Positions 14,645 to 21,128 of a stretch of 39,427 nt of DNA are shown here, one piece after another. A program made the translations under genes and the position numbers. Under the pieces are notes generated by a model. That model saw only the letters and a list, made by a program, of their open reading frames with translations. It did no database searches and was not told the origin of the DNA. Source of the stretch: a virus; IMG/VR virus record IMGVR_UViG_3300033816_000544, positions 1 through 39,427 of that record; one strand, given 5' to 3'. Position 1 is the stretch's first letter. Every line of letters begins with the position of its first letter.

Positions 14645-14973
14645 TGTGCAGCAACGAAATCGGAATGCGCGATGAGCGTGAGCAGGTCTTTGAAGCGGAG
14701 GGTGGCCAAGGGTTCCTCGTTGTTGCGCTTGTGGCCGACGATGGGGAAGGGCTTGGCGCCGGCGTCGCGGACGGCTTGGGCCATCCAGTCTTTGATTTTG
14801 ACCACTTGGCAGAACTTGATTTCCCAATGGAAGTCGGGCAGGGCAGGGACCACCACGTCGGGGCTGTCGGTGCCGCCGCTGAACTGCTGCCCACGGCGGG
14901 CTTCAAAGCCGGCTTCGCGGAACATGTCGCGGAACATGCGTTCTCCTCGGGCTCCTTTTTGGCGGCTATTCAT
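14608..14973 (-). CDS. Holliday-junction-resolvase-like nuclease
   Basis: 121 residues from the ATG at 14973, overlapping the dnaB stop by 8 bases. It begins SRQKGARGERMFRDMFREA, then ARRGQQFSGG, SPDVVVP and WEIKFCQ. The Glu of GERMF, the Asp of SPDVVV and the E-x-K of WEIKF fit the Hjc-type PD-(D/E)XK core of phage resolvases, which cut four-way junctions before packaging. The C-terminal AHNTTQTNTNK is an artefact of the downstream leader rather than a conserved domain. The start is chosen by the overlap and by conserved N-terminal GxKGARGE. Confidence 0.85.
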   Translation of the reverse strand: MNSRQKGARGERMFRDMFREAGFEARRGQQFSGGTDSPDVVVPALPDFHWEIKFCQVVKIKDWMAQAVRDAGAKPFPIVGHKRNNEEPLATLRFKDLLTLIAHSDFVAAQAHNTTQTNTNK

Positions 14974-16363
14974 TGAGCAGGGCGTTGATTTCGTGCAGGT
15001 CGATTTGGGCGGCCTGCTGCGTTGCGGCTTCATCGGTCAGGCGCGTAATCTGCGCCGTGTCAAAGCGGGTCCACTCGGGATGCCAGACCATGTGCATCGT
15101 GCCGGTCTTGCCCTCGCGGTGCTTGGCTAGGGTCCACTCGGCGTCCTGCGGCTCGACGCCGCCTTCTGCGTTGTCGTAATAGGCGCCACGGTAAATCGTG
15201 GTCACGATGTCGGCGTCTTGCTCCAGACTGCCGCTGTCGCGCAGGTCGGAGAGCTTCGGGCGGCTGTCGGTGCGCCCTTCGACCTGGCGGTTAAGCTGCG
15301 CGGCGGCGATGACCGGAATGTCCAACTCCATGGCCATGGCCTTCAAGCCCCTGCTGACCATGCCTATTTCGTTCTCGCGGCTCTTGATCGTGGCGCCGGC
15401 CACGCGGATGAGGCCAAGGTAGTCCACCATGATGACCTTGACGCCGTGCTTGCGCACTTCCCGGCGGGCGCGGGCGCGGAGTTCGTGGATCGTCGGGGCC
15501 TCGCTGTCGTCTATGTAAAGCGGTTGGCCGGCCAAGTTCATGCTTTCCATGGAGAGGCGGCGCATCTCGTCCTTGCCTACGGCACCGTTGCGCAGGCGGG
15601 TGCTGCTGACCTTGGCGCGGGCACAGATGATGCGCTGCATGAGGTCAAAGCGTTTCATCTCCAGGCTGTAGAGCAGGACCGTGGTGCCCTTGGCGGCCAT
15701 GCGGTCGGCCAAGTTAAGCAGCATGGCGCTCTTGCCCATGGCGGGACGGCCGGCAACCAGCATCAACTGGCCGCCACGCAGGCCGCCGGTCATGTAGTCA
15801 AAGTCGCGGTAGCCGGTCGGGATGCCTCTGGGCTTGCCCTTCTCCACGATGGCGCGCTCCATCTCGACGATGACGCCGTGGATCATCTCGCTGGCGGCGG
15901 CGGCCGAGTCGCGCTTGCCGCTCATGTCCACGCCAAGGATGCTTTCGCCGGCTTGCGCCAAGGCTTCCTCAATGTCAATGGCGGGATCTTTGGCGGCGGT
16001 CATCATGCGGCTGGCGGCGTCCAGGATGCGGCGGCGGGCCATGTAGCCGCGTAGAATCTGGATGTGATACGAAAGGTCGCGGCCACCGCCATGGCTATAC
16101 ATCTCGGTCAGCACACCGGGACCGCCGATGCCTTCCAGCTCGCCGCGCTCGTTGAGGCGCTGCGTGACGGTAAGCAAGTCCGGCGATCCACCGCCTGCAC
16201 GGATGGCGACGATGGACGCCAAGACGGTTTGGTGTGCGGGGAGGAAAAAGTATTCGGCGTTCAGCTCGTCCCACTCGTCAATCAAATCCGAGTGCAACAT
16301 GAGCGAGCCTATGACATAGGACTCGGCGGTCGCATCGTGGGGAATGACGTTTTTGTTTTTCAC
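14966..16363 (-). CDS. dnaB: Replicative DNA helicase (DnaB family)
   Basis: 465 residues from a GTG at 16363 with a strong Shine-Dalgarno (GGGGAGG) inside the upstream gene. The N-terminal domain (about 1-150) matches DnaB (PHDATAESYVIGSLM ... FFLPAHQTV). The RecA-like domain has Walker A GRPAMGKS (205-212), Walker B IMVDYLGLI near residue 308, the helicase motif RQVEGRTDSRPKLSDLRDSGSLEQDAD with the glutamine sensor region, and a C-terminal arginine-finger segment. It unwinds the fork ahead of host polymerase. The initiator gene with origin-like repeats lies about 1.3 kb upstream. Confidence 0.96.
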   Translation of the reverse strand: MKNKNVIPHDATAESYVIGSLMLHSDLIDEWDELNAEYFFLPAHQTVLASIVAIRAGGGSPDLLTVTQRLNERGELEGIGGPGVLTEMYSHGGGRDLSYHIQILRGYMARRRILDAASRMMTAAKDPAIDIEEALAQAGESILGVDMSGKRDSAAAASEMIHGVIVEMERAIVEKGKPRGIPTGYRDFDYMTGGLRGGQLMLVAGRPAMGKSAMLLNLADRMAAKGTTVLLYSLEMKRFDLMQRIICARAKVSSTRLRNGAVGKDEMRRLSMESMNLAGQPLYIDDSEAPTIHELRARARREVRKHGVKVIMVDYLGLIRVAGATIKSRENEIGMVSRGLKAMAMELDIPVIAAAQLNRQVEGRTDSRPKLSDLRDSGSLEQDADIVTTIYRGAYYDNAEGGVEPQDAEWTLAKHREGKTGTMHMVWHPEWTRFDTAQITRLTDEAATQQAAQIDLHEINALLNE

Positions 16364-16464
16364 GAAAACCTCCCCTCGTCATCATCATCGTCGTTGATGA
16401 TCGCCACGACGAAAACCAGCGCGCCGAACAAGAGGGCAAACATGGTGAGTTCTGAGATATCCAT
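16360..16464 (-). CDS. Very small membrane protein with poly-Asp tail
   Basis: 34 residues: a short acidic start (MDISELT), one hydrophobic helix (MFALLFGALVFVVAII), then Asn, five Asp and EGRFS. Its TGA overlaps the dnaB GTG (GTGA), and its 3' end carries the dnaB ribosome binding site. A promoter-like sequence lies 15 bases upstream. It may mainly couple dnaB translation; a membrane role is also possible. Confidence 0.6.
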   Translation of the reverse strand: MDISELTMFALLFGALVFVVAIINDDDDDEGRFS

Positions 16465-16478
16465 AACAACTGTGGCGT

Positions 16479-16507
16479 GTTGTATGCTAATGTGTGCTGT
16501 CTGGCAA
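16479..16507 (-). promoter_or_regulatory. Sigma70-like promoter before the membrane peptide and dnaB
   Basis: On the minus strand, TTGCCA (16507-16502) and TACAAC (16484-16479) are 17 bases apart. The spacer contains AGCACACA (16498-16491). The layout matches the promoter at 20616-20644 on the other strand. It overlaps the end of the upstream gene. Confidence 0.45.
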
Positions 16508-16699
16508 CGACTTTTTTTGAGAAAGTTTTAGGCCCCTTCGGCGGGCCCAGAATCGGTCGCACGCCTCCCGCACCGAGCGGAGCAAATAGTCCGTCTCGGG
16601 CGAGGGGGTGCCGTCCGGCAGGAAGGATAGAACTTCCCCGTTCTTGCGGGCGGTGGCCCCGTCAAACTGCTCGTGGAGCCAGGCGTCCCGGTGGTTCAT
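16487..16699 (-). CDS. Small hypothetical protein
   Basis: 70 residues from the ATG at 16699, overlapping the upstream stop (ATGA). It contains DAWLHEQFDG, then FLPDGTPSPETDYLLRSVREACDRFWARRRG, a helix with alternating charge, and a basic C-terminus. No known family. The last codons (DST-H) are encoded by the promoter spacer element of the next gene. Confidence 0.65.
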   Translation of the reverse strand: MNHRDAWLHEQFDGATARKNGEVLSFLPDGTPSPETDYLLRSVREACDRFWARRRGLKLSQKKSLPDSTH

Positions 16700-16932
16700 G
16701 GTGCGGTGGCCAGCAGGGCTTGGTGTTTGCGGTTGGACACGTCCTCGCTCAACGCGGCGCAATCTTGCAGCACGCGGCGCAAGGTGTTGCGGTCCTTGGT
16801 GAGTTTGGCAACCTCGGCCTCCAGCTCGTCAATGCGTATCCCGCACTGCGCGGTTTGCGCTCGGTAGAAGTCAGCCTCGGGCTTGAAATTGCCGCCAAAG
16901 CCGACCTCGCCGACAACGTATTCGACGTTCAT
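16696..16932 (-). CDS. Coiled-coil hypothetical protein
   Basis: 78 residues. After MNVEYVVGEVGFGGNF the protein is helical with heptads (ADFYRAQTAQCGIRIDELE, EVAKLTKDRNTLRRVLQD). The ATG overlaps the upstream stop (ATGA). It is similar in build to the coiled-coil proteins at 11334 and 11649. Function unknown. Confidence 0.65.
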   Translation of the reverse strand: MNVEYVVGEVGFGGNFKPEADFYRAQTAQCGIRIDELEAEVAKLTKDRNTLRRVLQDCAALSEDVSNRKHQALLATAP

Positions 16933-17108
16933 TTCTGGTTTTTAACCATCTGTTCGACCTTGGTGTCCAACCAATGGTCAATGGCTATCAATGCGCCGGT
17001 CGCCTCGTGCAGCAGGGCGCGAAGATCGGCCACGCTGTAGGAGTTCTGGGCAACGGGTTTCCGCTTCCGCGAGGGAGCGGCCTTCTTGGTGGTTTTGCGG
17101 TTAGGCAT
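16929..17108 (-). CDS. Small basic protein
   Basis: 59 residues starting MPNRKTTKKAAPSRKRKP, a highly basic disordered N-terminus, followed by one helix (SVADLRALLHEATGALIAI ... LDTKVEQMV). The end overlaps the next ATG (ATGA). The basic tail suggests nucleic-acid binding. No family recognised. Confidence 0.6.
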   Translation of the reverse strand: MPNRKTTKKAAPSRKRKPVAQNSYSVADLRALLHEATGALIAIDHWLDTKVEQMVKNQK

Positions 17109-17122
17109 AAATTTATAGGCGG

Positions 17123-17710
17123 CTAATATGCCGATGGGGGTAGGACATTCGTGGGGGTAGACCCATAAATGGTTAGCGATTTTGCGACATTGTGGAGCAA
17201 GTCCCAGTTGTCGGGCCGCCGGTTATCCAATTTTGCGTTGGCGCTTCTGGCCCTTTGCCGGACCTCGGGTGGCAGCCAGCGCGCTTTCACACGGTTTCCA
17301 AACTCACAGCGCCGGAAAAAAAGCCACTGTTCGCGGTCCCACATGTAAAAAGCCAAGATATCGTATGAATGCGGACCATAAGTGCGCCCAGACCCCCCAG
17401 TGTTATGTATGCTATAGGACTGACATCTGCGGTTCTGTCGTCCGTCACTTACTAAAAACCCGTGCTTCACTTGGATGAATAGCGGGCGCATGTCGTCTCG
17501 CTCCAAGATCACGTCGTAGCCCTGACAGAAGCCGCCAAGCAGGCGCACGCGATAGCCCCGCTTGCGCGCCTCTATGCAAAACAGCAACTCGGCGATGTCA
17601 GCGCGGACTTTCTCTGCGGAATCCCTGTTGCGCGAAGCATCAACCATTGCACCCTCCGTCACCGGAGAATGCTCGCCATCCCCTACCGCAAATAGGATCG
17701 GCTGCGTCAT
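17123..17710 (-). CDS. Putative PD-(D/E)XK endonuclease-like protein
   Basis: 195 residues. A helix (KVRADIAELLFCIEARKRG) leads to YRVRLLGGFCQGYDVIL and then PLFIQVKHGF, fitting E, D and (Q/E)-x-K of the PD-(D/E)XK fold; Gln in place of Glu is known in some homing-type members. Further along, YDILAFYMWDREQWLFF is a pattern of such nucleases. The ATG overlaps the initiator gene stop. It may be a homing, restriction-like or recombination nuclease; context favours phage DNA metabolism. Confidence 0.65.
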   Translation of the reverse strand: MTQPILFAVGDGEHSPVTEGAMVDASRNRDSAEKVRADIAELLFCIEARKRGYRVRLLGGFCQGYDVILERDDMRPLFIQVKHGFLVSDGRQNRRCQSYSIHNTGGSGRTYGPHSYDILAFYMWDREQWLFFRRCEFGNRVKARWLPPEVRQRARSANAKLDNRRPDNWDLLHNVAKSLTIYGSTPTNVLPPSAY

Positions 17711-18438
17711 TCCCCAACCGCCTTCCTAATCTCAGCAAGCTCCCGGTTCCACGCCGACTGACCCGCCGGCAGCGGCTTGGCGATCTGCATGGGACGCTCG
17801 GCCTTGGCGTTGCGGACAAAGGCCATAAACTGCCGGCGGCTGGCGATCTTGCCGCGCTCCCGGCACCAGACGAGGCATCGGTCAAAGAGGGCAGGGATGT
17901 CTATATGGGCGTGCTCAGAGGCAAGCCGGTTTAGCCATTCTTCGTCGGTCAACCCCTTGCCGAGAACGTCTTCGCGTTTTGGCTGCGAAGTCTTCTCTGT
18001 TTTTCCAGAGGGGTGCGAATTGGATTGTTTGACTACGGTTAACTGCGGCGGTTTGGGGCGAGCCGGCGGCGAGCTACTATTATTATCTGTATTGTTATGT
18101 ATTGTTGGTATGTCAATTTGACCCCCCGGGGTAGTCAATTTGACCCCCCTGTCAATTTGACCCCCCTGTATCTTGGGGAGTCTCCACTCGCTGGCCACAT
18201 TCCCATTCTCGCCGCTCTTGCCCTGCTTCAACTGCTCAATCTCTCCCGCGTCTTGCAGGGATTTGAGAGAGCGATATACGGTCTTCTCTGCAAGGCGGGT
18301 CTTCCTTACCAGCGTCCCGTAACTGGCATAGCACTCAGCCTTCTCGTTACAGAAGTCCGCCAAGGCCAACAGGACAAGGCGATCCGAGCCCGACGCCTCA
18401 CTGTGCTTCCAGACCCAGTTGGTCGCTTCGGCGCTCAT
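17707..18438 (-). CDS. Replication initiator-like winged-helix protein
   Basis: 243 residues. Residues 8-67 form a winged helix of the phage type (WVWKHSEASGSDRLVLLALA, then TVYRSLKSLQDAGEIEQLK), as in lambda O-like initiators. A polar, Asn/Ser/Pro-rich linker at about 95-150 is encoded by an iteron cluster. The C-terminus (from about 165) has a helical module (WLNRLASEHAHIDIPALFD) that could contact the DnaB helicase two genes away. The initiator would bind the origin in its own gene and load DnaB, as lambda O does. No ATPase motif is seen, so helicase loading could also need a host factor. Confidence 0.75.
   Translation of the reverse strand: MSAEATNWVWKHSEASGSDRLVLLALADFCNEKAECYASYGTLVRKTRLAEKTVYRSLKSLQDAGEIEQLKQGKSGENGNVASEWRLPKIQGGQIDRGVKLTTPGGQIDIPTIHNNTDNNSSSPPARPKPPQLTVVKQSNSHPSGKTEKTSQPKREDVLGKGLTDEEWLNRLASEHAHIDIPALFDRCLVWCRERGKIASRRQFMAFVRNAKAERPMQIAKPLPAGQSAWNRELAEIRKAVGE
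18071..18111. other. AT-rich stretch beside the iterons
   Basis: About 41 bases of mostly A and T (ACTATTATTATCTG and on) directly next to the iteron cluster, inside the initiator gene. In a GC-rich genome this is a good candidate DNA-unwinding element of an origin. On the protein level it encodes TIHNNTDNNSSS. Confidence 0.55.
18112..18166. repeat. Three iteron-like direct repeats, candidate replication origin
   Basis: GTCAATTTGACCCCCC occurs exactly at 18112-18127, 18134-18149 and 18151-18166 (starts 22 and 17 bases apart). Each holds the inverted arms GTCAA and TTGAC around one base, followed by six C. They lie in the initiator gene and are read in two different frames (GGQID, GVKLT, GGQID), so the DNA and not the protein sequence is conserved. 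This is the arrangement of lambda ori within gene O. Confidence 0.75.
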
Positions 18439-18665
18439 CGTGCCACCCCCAAGTCCTGCTGATAGCTTCCCATCAACTCATCCCAGATCATACCCTCCGG
18501 TGCCGTCAGTTGCTTCCAGCCAGCATACAGAGACCGCCAGCCTTCCATCGGGGCGTTATACTCCCAAGCATAGGGCGTGTTGTGCGGGGCCGTCTCGCGC
18601 CAGCCAGACGCAGCACAGCCAGCATACAGACTACAGAGTAATACAGAAGCAATAGCCTTGCTCAT
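18435..18665 (-). CDS. Small putative secreted/lipoprotein-like protein
   Basis: 76 residues from the ATG at 18665, overlapping the upstream stop (ATGA). The N-terminus MSKAIASVLLCSLYAGCAAS is a short basic-then-hydrophobic segment with Cys17; the lipobox (L-Y-A-G-C) is imperfect at -3. The rest is polar with several Trp. If exported, it would act in the envelope. It is between the initiator and a small OB-like gene, so expression is early. Confidence 0.55.
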   Translation of the reverse strand: MSKAIASVLLCSLYAGCAASGWRETAPHNTPYAWEYNAPMEGWRSLYAGWKQLTAPEGMIWDELMGSYQQDLGVAR

Positions 18666-19102
18666 CGTGAACCCCTCCGCTTCCACTTGGGACCATGTTC
18701 TTTGCTATTGAATACTAGATGGCCGTCACTGTTAGCCTGCACATACTCACACTTAATCGTAGACCCAGCCGGCCACTCCGACTGATCGTGAACCGACACC
18801 TGCACCATCTCCGACCACCCGCTCACCGTCGCCCATACGCGGCGCTGGTTGATCATCTGGCGGTTAGTCACCCTGCCAGACACCAGATCACCGACCTTCC
18901 AGCCAACCTGACGGGCGACCTCCTCCGTCAACGCCTTCTCGTCGTGCGCCAGCGGGTCTGTCGGCTCAGGGCCAACGGCAATCGGCTCAGGCGCCTCTGT
19001 AATCGGCTCGTCCTCGGGTTGACTGCTCTCAACATGCGATTGACTGTGCTGGGCAAACATCGCCTTCAGCCTGTCGTGGTAGGGTTTTAGGGACTTTTTC
19101 AT
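18662..19102 (-). CDS. Hypothetical protein with OB/S1-like C-terminal domain
   Basis: 146 residues. The N-terminal half is acidic and disordered (ESSQPEDEPITEAPEPIA); the second half (VGDLVSGRVTNRQMIN, RVWATVSGWSEMVQVSVH, STIKCEYVQAN) has the strand spacing of a small beta-barrel such as an S1 or TRAM domain and ends basic (KWKRRGSR). RNA or DNA binding is plausible. It precedes the initiator region. Confidence 0.6.
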   Translation of the reverse strand: MKKSLKPYHDRLKAMFAQHSQSHVESSQPEDEPITEAPEPIAVGPEPTDPLAHDEKALTEEVARQVGWKVGDLVSGRVTNRQMINQRRVWATVSGWSEMVQVSVHDQSEWPAGSTIKCEYVQANSDGHLVFNSKEHGPKWKRRGSR

Positions 19103-19131
19103 GGTTTAATGTGTGGGTAAATGGTTGGGGG

Positions 19132-19938
19132 CTAGGTGCTTTTGCGAAAAATTTCGGAGTCGGATAACGAATAGGGTAGTGATGTCTTTGAAGAAGGAGC
19201 AACCCCCCCCCCCCCTCTGTCGGTAGGGGGTGGGGGTGGCAAAAAAGGGGCCTCAACCGGCTCAAAAACTGACACACCATCAGCGTCAACAGTGTCGGAA
19301 CAGTCAAAGGCAAGCGGTTGTTCACCGCCTGCGCTAGGTGCGGACACTAGAGCCGGGTGCGTCTGGCCTTTTGCGGCGCGCGTTCGGCCGGTGTTACCTA
19401 TCGAAACAGGCACCGACTCAATCACGACACCGTCAACAACATCTGACCACTCATCGACAGCCGGGGCCGCGATGATCTCGACACGGCTTGTTGCACCACC
19501 GGCTAGAAGCTCTGCTTTCTCGGTAGCAATCGCAGCGAGCACCGAAAGCGCCTGGTCTTTCATCTGCGGCAGCCGGTCAACAAGCTGTGCGGTCCCAAGG
19601 GCGGCGAGTGTCTTCCAGTTCTTGGCGGTCACATCGCGCGCCATGTCGAGCAGCTCGGGCCGGTTACGGATCAAAGCGGCGGCCGTGTGATAGCTGACGC
19701 CGACTTCCTCACAGATGCGCGTAATGGGCACACCGGCGATGTGCATTGCGGCGATGGCTTGAGCCTTGTCTTCCGGTATTGTCATGCCGGTTGACCCGGC
19801 GGACAGCTTGACCGGCTGAAATGCTGGCTTCTCTGTCGGGGTCTCTTCAACCACCGCAACCGGCTTAGATTCTTGGGCCCTGGCGGGCCCTGTGGCGCGT
19901 TTTCTCGGTGCCTTGGCTGTCTTGGTATGGGCGGCCAT
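19132..19938 (-). CDS. Helix-turn-helix protein with long disordered C-terminus
   Basis: 268 residues. The basic N-terminus (MAAHTKTAKAPRKRATG) is followed by an HTH at about 52-90 (PEDKAQAIAAMHIAGVPITR, CEEVGVSYHTAAALIRN) and a helical region to about 150. The rest is low-complexity, Pro/Gly/Ser-rich, and contains a run of 13 G in the coding strand that could slip. It starts 4 bases after the stop of the excisionase-like gene. A transcription regulator or a small-terminase-like DNA binder are both possible. Confidence 0.65.
   Translation of the reverse strand: MAAHTKTAKAPRKRATGPARAQESKPVAVVEETPTEKPAFQPVKLSAGSTGMTIPEDKAQAIAAMHIAGVPITRICEEVGVSYHTAAALIRNRPELLDMARDVTAKNWKTLAALGTAQLVDRLPQMKDQALSVLAAIATEKAELLAGGATSRVEIIAAPAVDEWSDVVDGVVIESVPVSIGNTGRTRAAKGQTHPALVSAPSAGGEQPLAFDCSDTVDADGVSVFEPVEAPFLPPPPPTDRGGGGVAPSSKTSLPYSLSDSEIFRKST
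19203..19215. repeat. 13-base C homopolymer inside a gene
   Basis: Thirteen C in a row on the plus strand (G13 in the coding strand) lie in the 3' part of the HTH gene. One-base changes shift the reading frame: +1 ends after about 33 residues in ACACAT-TAA, and the other frame runs on to 19029. Long G/C tracts are known sites of slippage and also of sequencing error. Confidence 0.7.
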
Positions 19939-19941
19939 AAC

Positions 19942-20157
19942 CTAAGCGGCGCGGACCATGGAGACCGGGACAGGCTGTGCGGTCGCAGAGTAGAAGCGCG
20001 CCAACTCGGCCGTGCTAATTAGGGTGCAACGCAGGGTGGGCCGAGAGCACCGGATCAGGCCTTTGGCAAGGTAGCGGTTAAGCGTATTGCGGCTAATCCC
20101 AAGGCGTTTGGCAGCCTCGGCCGGTCGCAGGTATTCAAGAGGGGATGCGTTCGACAT
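19942..20157 (-). CDS. Excisionase-like / MerR-type HTH protein
   Basis: 71 residues from the ATG at 20157. YLRPAEAAKRLGISRNTLNRYLAKG is a clear HTH_17-type winged helix as in phage excisionases and small regulators, followed by TLISTAELARFY. It is the first gene of the minus-strand block and faces the plus-strand operon. Likely roles: directionality factor for the integrase, or promoter regulation in the 20158-20285 region. The start after a poor leader is chosen for conservation of the HTH start. Confidence 0.75.
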   Translation of the reverse strand: MSNASPLEYLRPAEAAKRLGISRNTLNRYLAKGLIRCSRPTLRCTLISTAELARFYSATAQPVPVSMVRAA

Positions 20158-20285
20158 GCCCGCGGTTGTAGCGTAACAGCACACACTACGCAACAACAAC
20201 TTTCCGCAAGTTTTGCAATGGGGAGAAGGCCCCACAAGGAAAGGCTTTGCAACGCCGAGCGGTGTGTGCTCTTGTGTGCAGTGTT
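20158..20285. promoter_or_regulatory. Divergent control region with an 11-bp inverted repeat
   Basis: 128 bases between divergent genes. GTTGTAGCGTA at 20165-20175 faces TACGCAACAAC at 20187-20197 (10 of 11 bases match) across an 11-base spacer with AGCACACA at 20178-20185. A second AGCACACA lies on the minus strand at 20263-20270. It likely holds promoters for both blocks and is a candidate switch region. No clean -10/-35 pair was assigned. Confidence 0.6.
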
Positions 20286-20576
20286 ATGAAGAAACAATCA
20301 GCAAGAGTGCTCACACGATCCGCCCGAGACGTGACTGTGAACACCCGAGTTACAACAGAAACGCAAAAGCGCGCCCGCGCGGCTGCTAGTTCACTGGGCT
20401 GGGTCCCGGCGGACGTTTATCGCGCGGCATTCGCCTGGTGGCTCGACTGCTTTGACGCTGCGGGCGGGCGGGAACCGTCCGACATCGAGCGGCAAGCGGC
20501 GCTGGCGTCCATCCGCATGGCACATGGGCGGATCGCGGAGGTTCTCGGCACCTACGAGGCCAAGGTCCGCAAATAG
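20286..20576 (+). CDS. Small basic DNA-binding-like protein (RHH-type)
   Basis: 96 residues from the ATG at 20286. The N-terminal third (MKKQSARVLTRSARDVTVNTRVTTE) is basic with one strand, followed by two helices (TQKRARAAASSLGWVPADVY, then a helix to WWLDCF), matching a ribbon-helix-helix pattern. It is the first gene of the plus-strand operon and probably regulates the divergent region. No other domain. Confidence 0.65.
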   Translation: MKKQSARVLTRSARDVTVNTRVTTETQKRARAAASSLGWVPADVYRAAFAWWLDCFDAAGGREPSDIERQAALASIRMAHGRIAEVLGTYEAKVRK

Positions 20577-20615
20577 GGGCCAGAAAAAAAGTTTGCACCA
20601 CCATGCATTTTTATT

Positions 20616-20644
20616 TTGACAGACAGCACACAACGCACCATATT
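20616..20644 (+). promoter_or_regulatory. Sigma70-like promoter with AC-rich spacer
   Basis: TTGACA (20616-20621) and CATATT (20639-20644) are 17 bases apart. The spacer carries AGCACACA (20625-20632), as does the promoter-like site at 16479-16507. The next start (20654) is only 9 bases downstream, so any transcript for it would have almost no leader; the main target may be 20780 onward. Confidence 0.5.
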
Positions 20645-20653
20645 CGCATCGTT

Positions 20654-20737
20654 ATGAAACACGTATTGACCACGGCGGCAGAAGTCCTGACCGTCATTTT
20701 GATCTTCGCCTTGGGCGCTTTGCTCTTGGCGTTTTGA
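20654..20737 (+). CDS. Tiny membrane peptide
   Basis: 27 residues: MKHVLTTAAE followed by a single hydrophobic helix (VLTVILIFALGALLLAF) that runs to the stop. The promoter ends 9 bases before the ATG. No Shine-Dalgarno. It resembles the membrane peptides at 16360 and 12529 in size. It may be real but is close to the limit of what can be called. Confidence 0.45.
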   Translation: MKHVLTTAAEVLTVILIFALGALLLAF

Positions 20738-20779
20738 GCACACAACACACAACAAACAACACACACACGGAGACACACA

Positions 20780-21037
20780 ATGACAGCAAACATCTACGAA
20801 GCAACGCCCAGCCGCTTATGGCGGCGCGATGACGGCCGCACGGCCTCACCCTATGGCGCCTGTCCATGGACCAGCAAAGCCGAGGCGGCGCGCTGGAAGA
20901 TCGAACAGGTGGGCTGGACCGTCCGAGACAATCAAACCGGCACAATCGGTCTCGGCCGCGTGCCATTCAAAACAGAGAGCGAAGCGCAGGAAATGGCGAG
21001 CCGCTTAAACGCGGGCCGCATGCTGCGCGCCGCCTGA
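20780..21037 (+). CDS. Hypothetical protein of the plus-strand operon
   Basis: 85 residues. Mixed alpha/beta, with WKIEQVGWTVRD and EAQEMASRLNAGRML. No known family. The start is preceded by the GGAGACACACA ribosome-binding leader shared with other genes here and a long AC-rich tract. Function unknown; its place suggests an accessory lysogeny or host-interaction role. Confidence 0.65.
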   Translation: MTANIYEATPSRLWRRDDGRTASPYGACPWTSKAEAARWKIEQVGWTVRDNQTGTIGLGRVPFKTESEAQEMASRLNAGRMLRAA

Positions 21038-21047
21038 CCTACCGACA

Positions 21048-21071
21048 CCGCATCCGGTTCGCCGGGTGCGG
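21048..21071 (+). other. GC-rich stem-loop with TTCG loop
   Basis: CCGCATCCGG (21048-21057) and CCGGGTGCGG (21062-21071) form a 10-bp stem with one G-U pair around TTCG. It lies in the gap before an AC-rich leader and the ribosome binding site of the next gene. There is no T-run, so it is likely an intercistronic RNA structure. Confidence 0.65.
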
Positions 21072-21128
21072 CACGGTGCGCCAAACGGCCACCAAACAAC
21101 AACAACAAAACACACAAGGAGACACACA

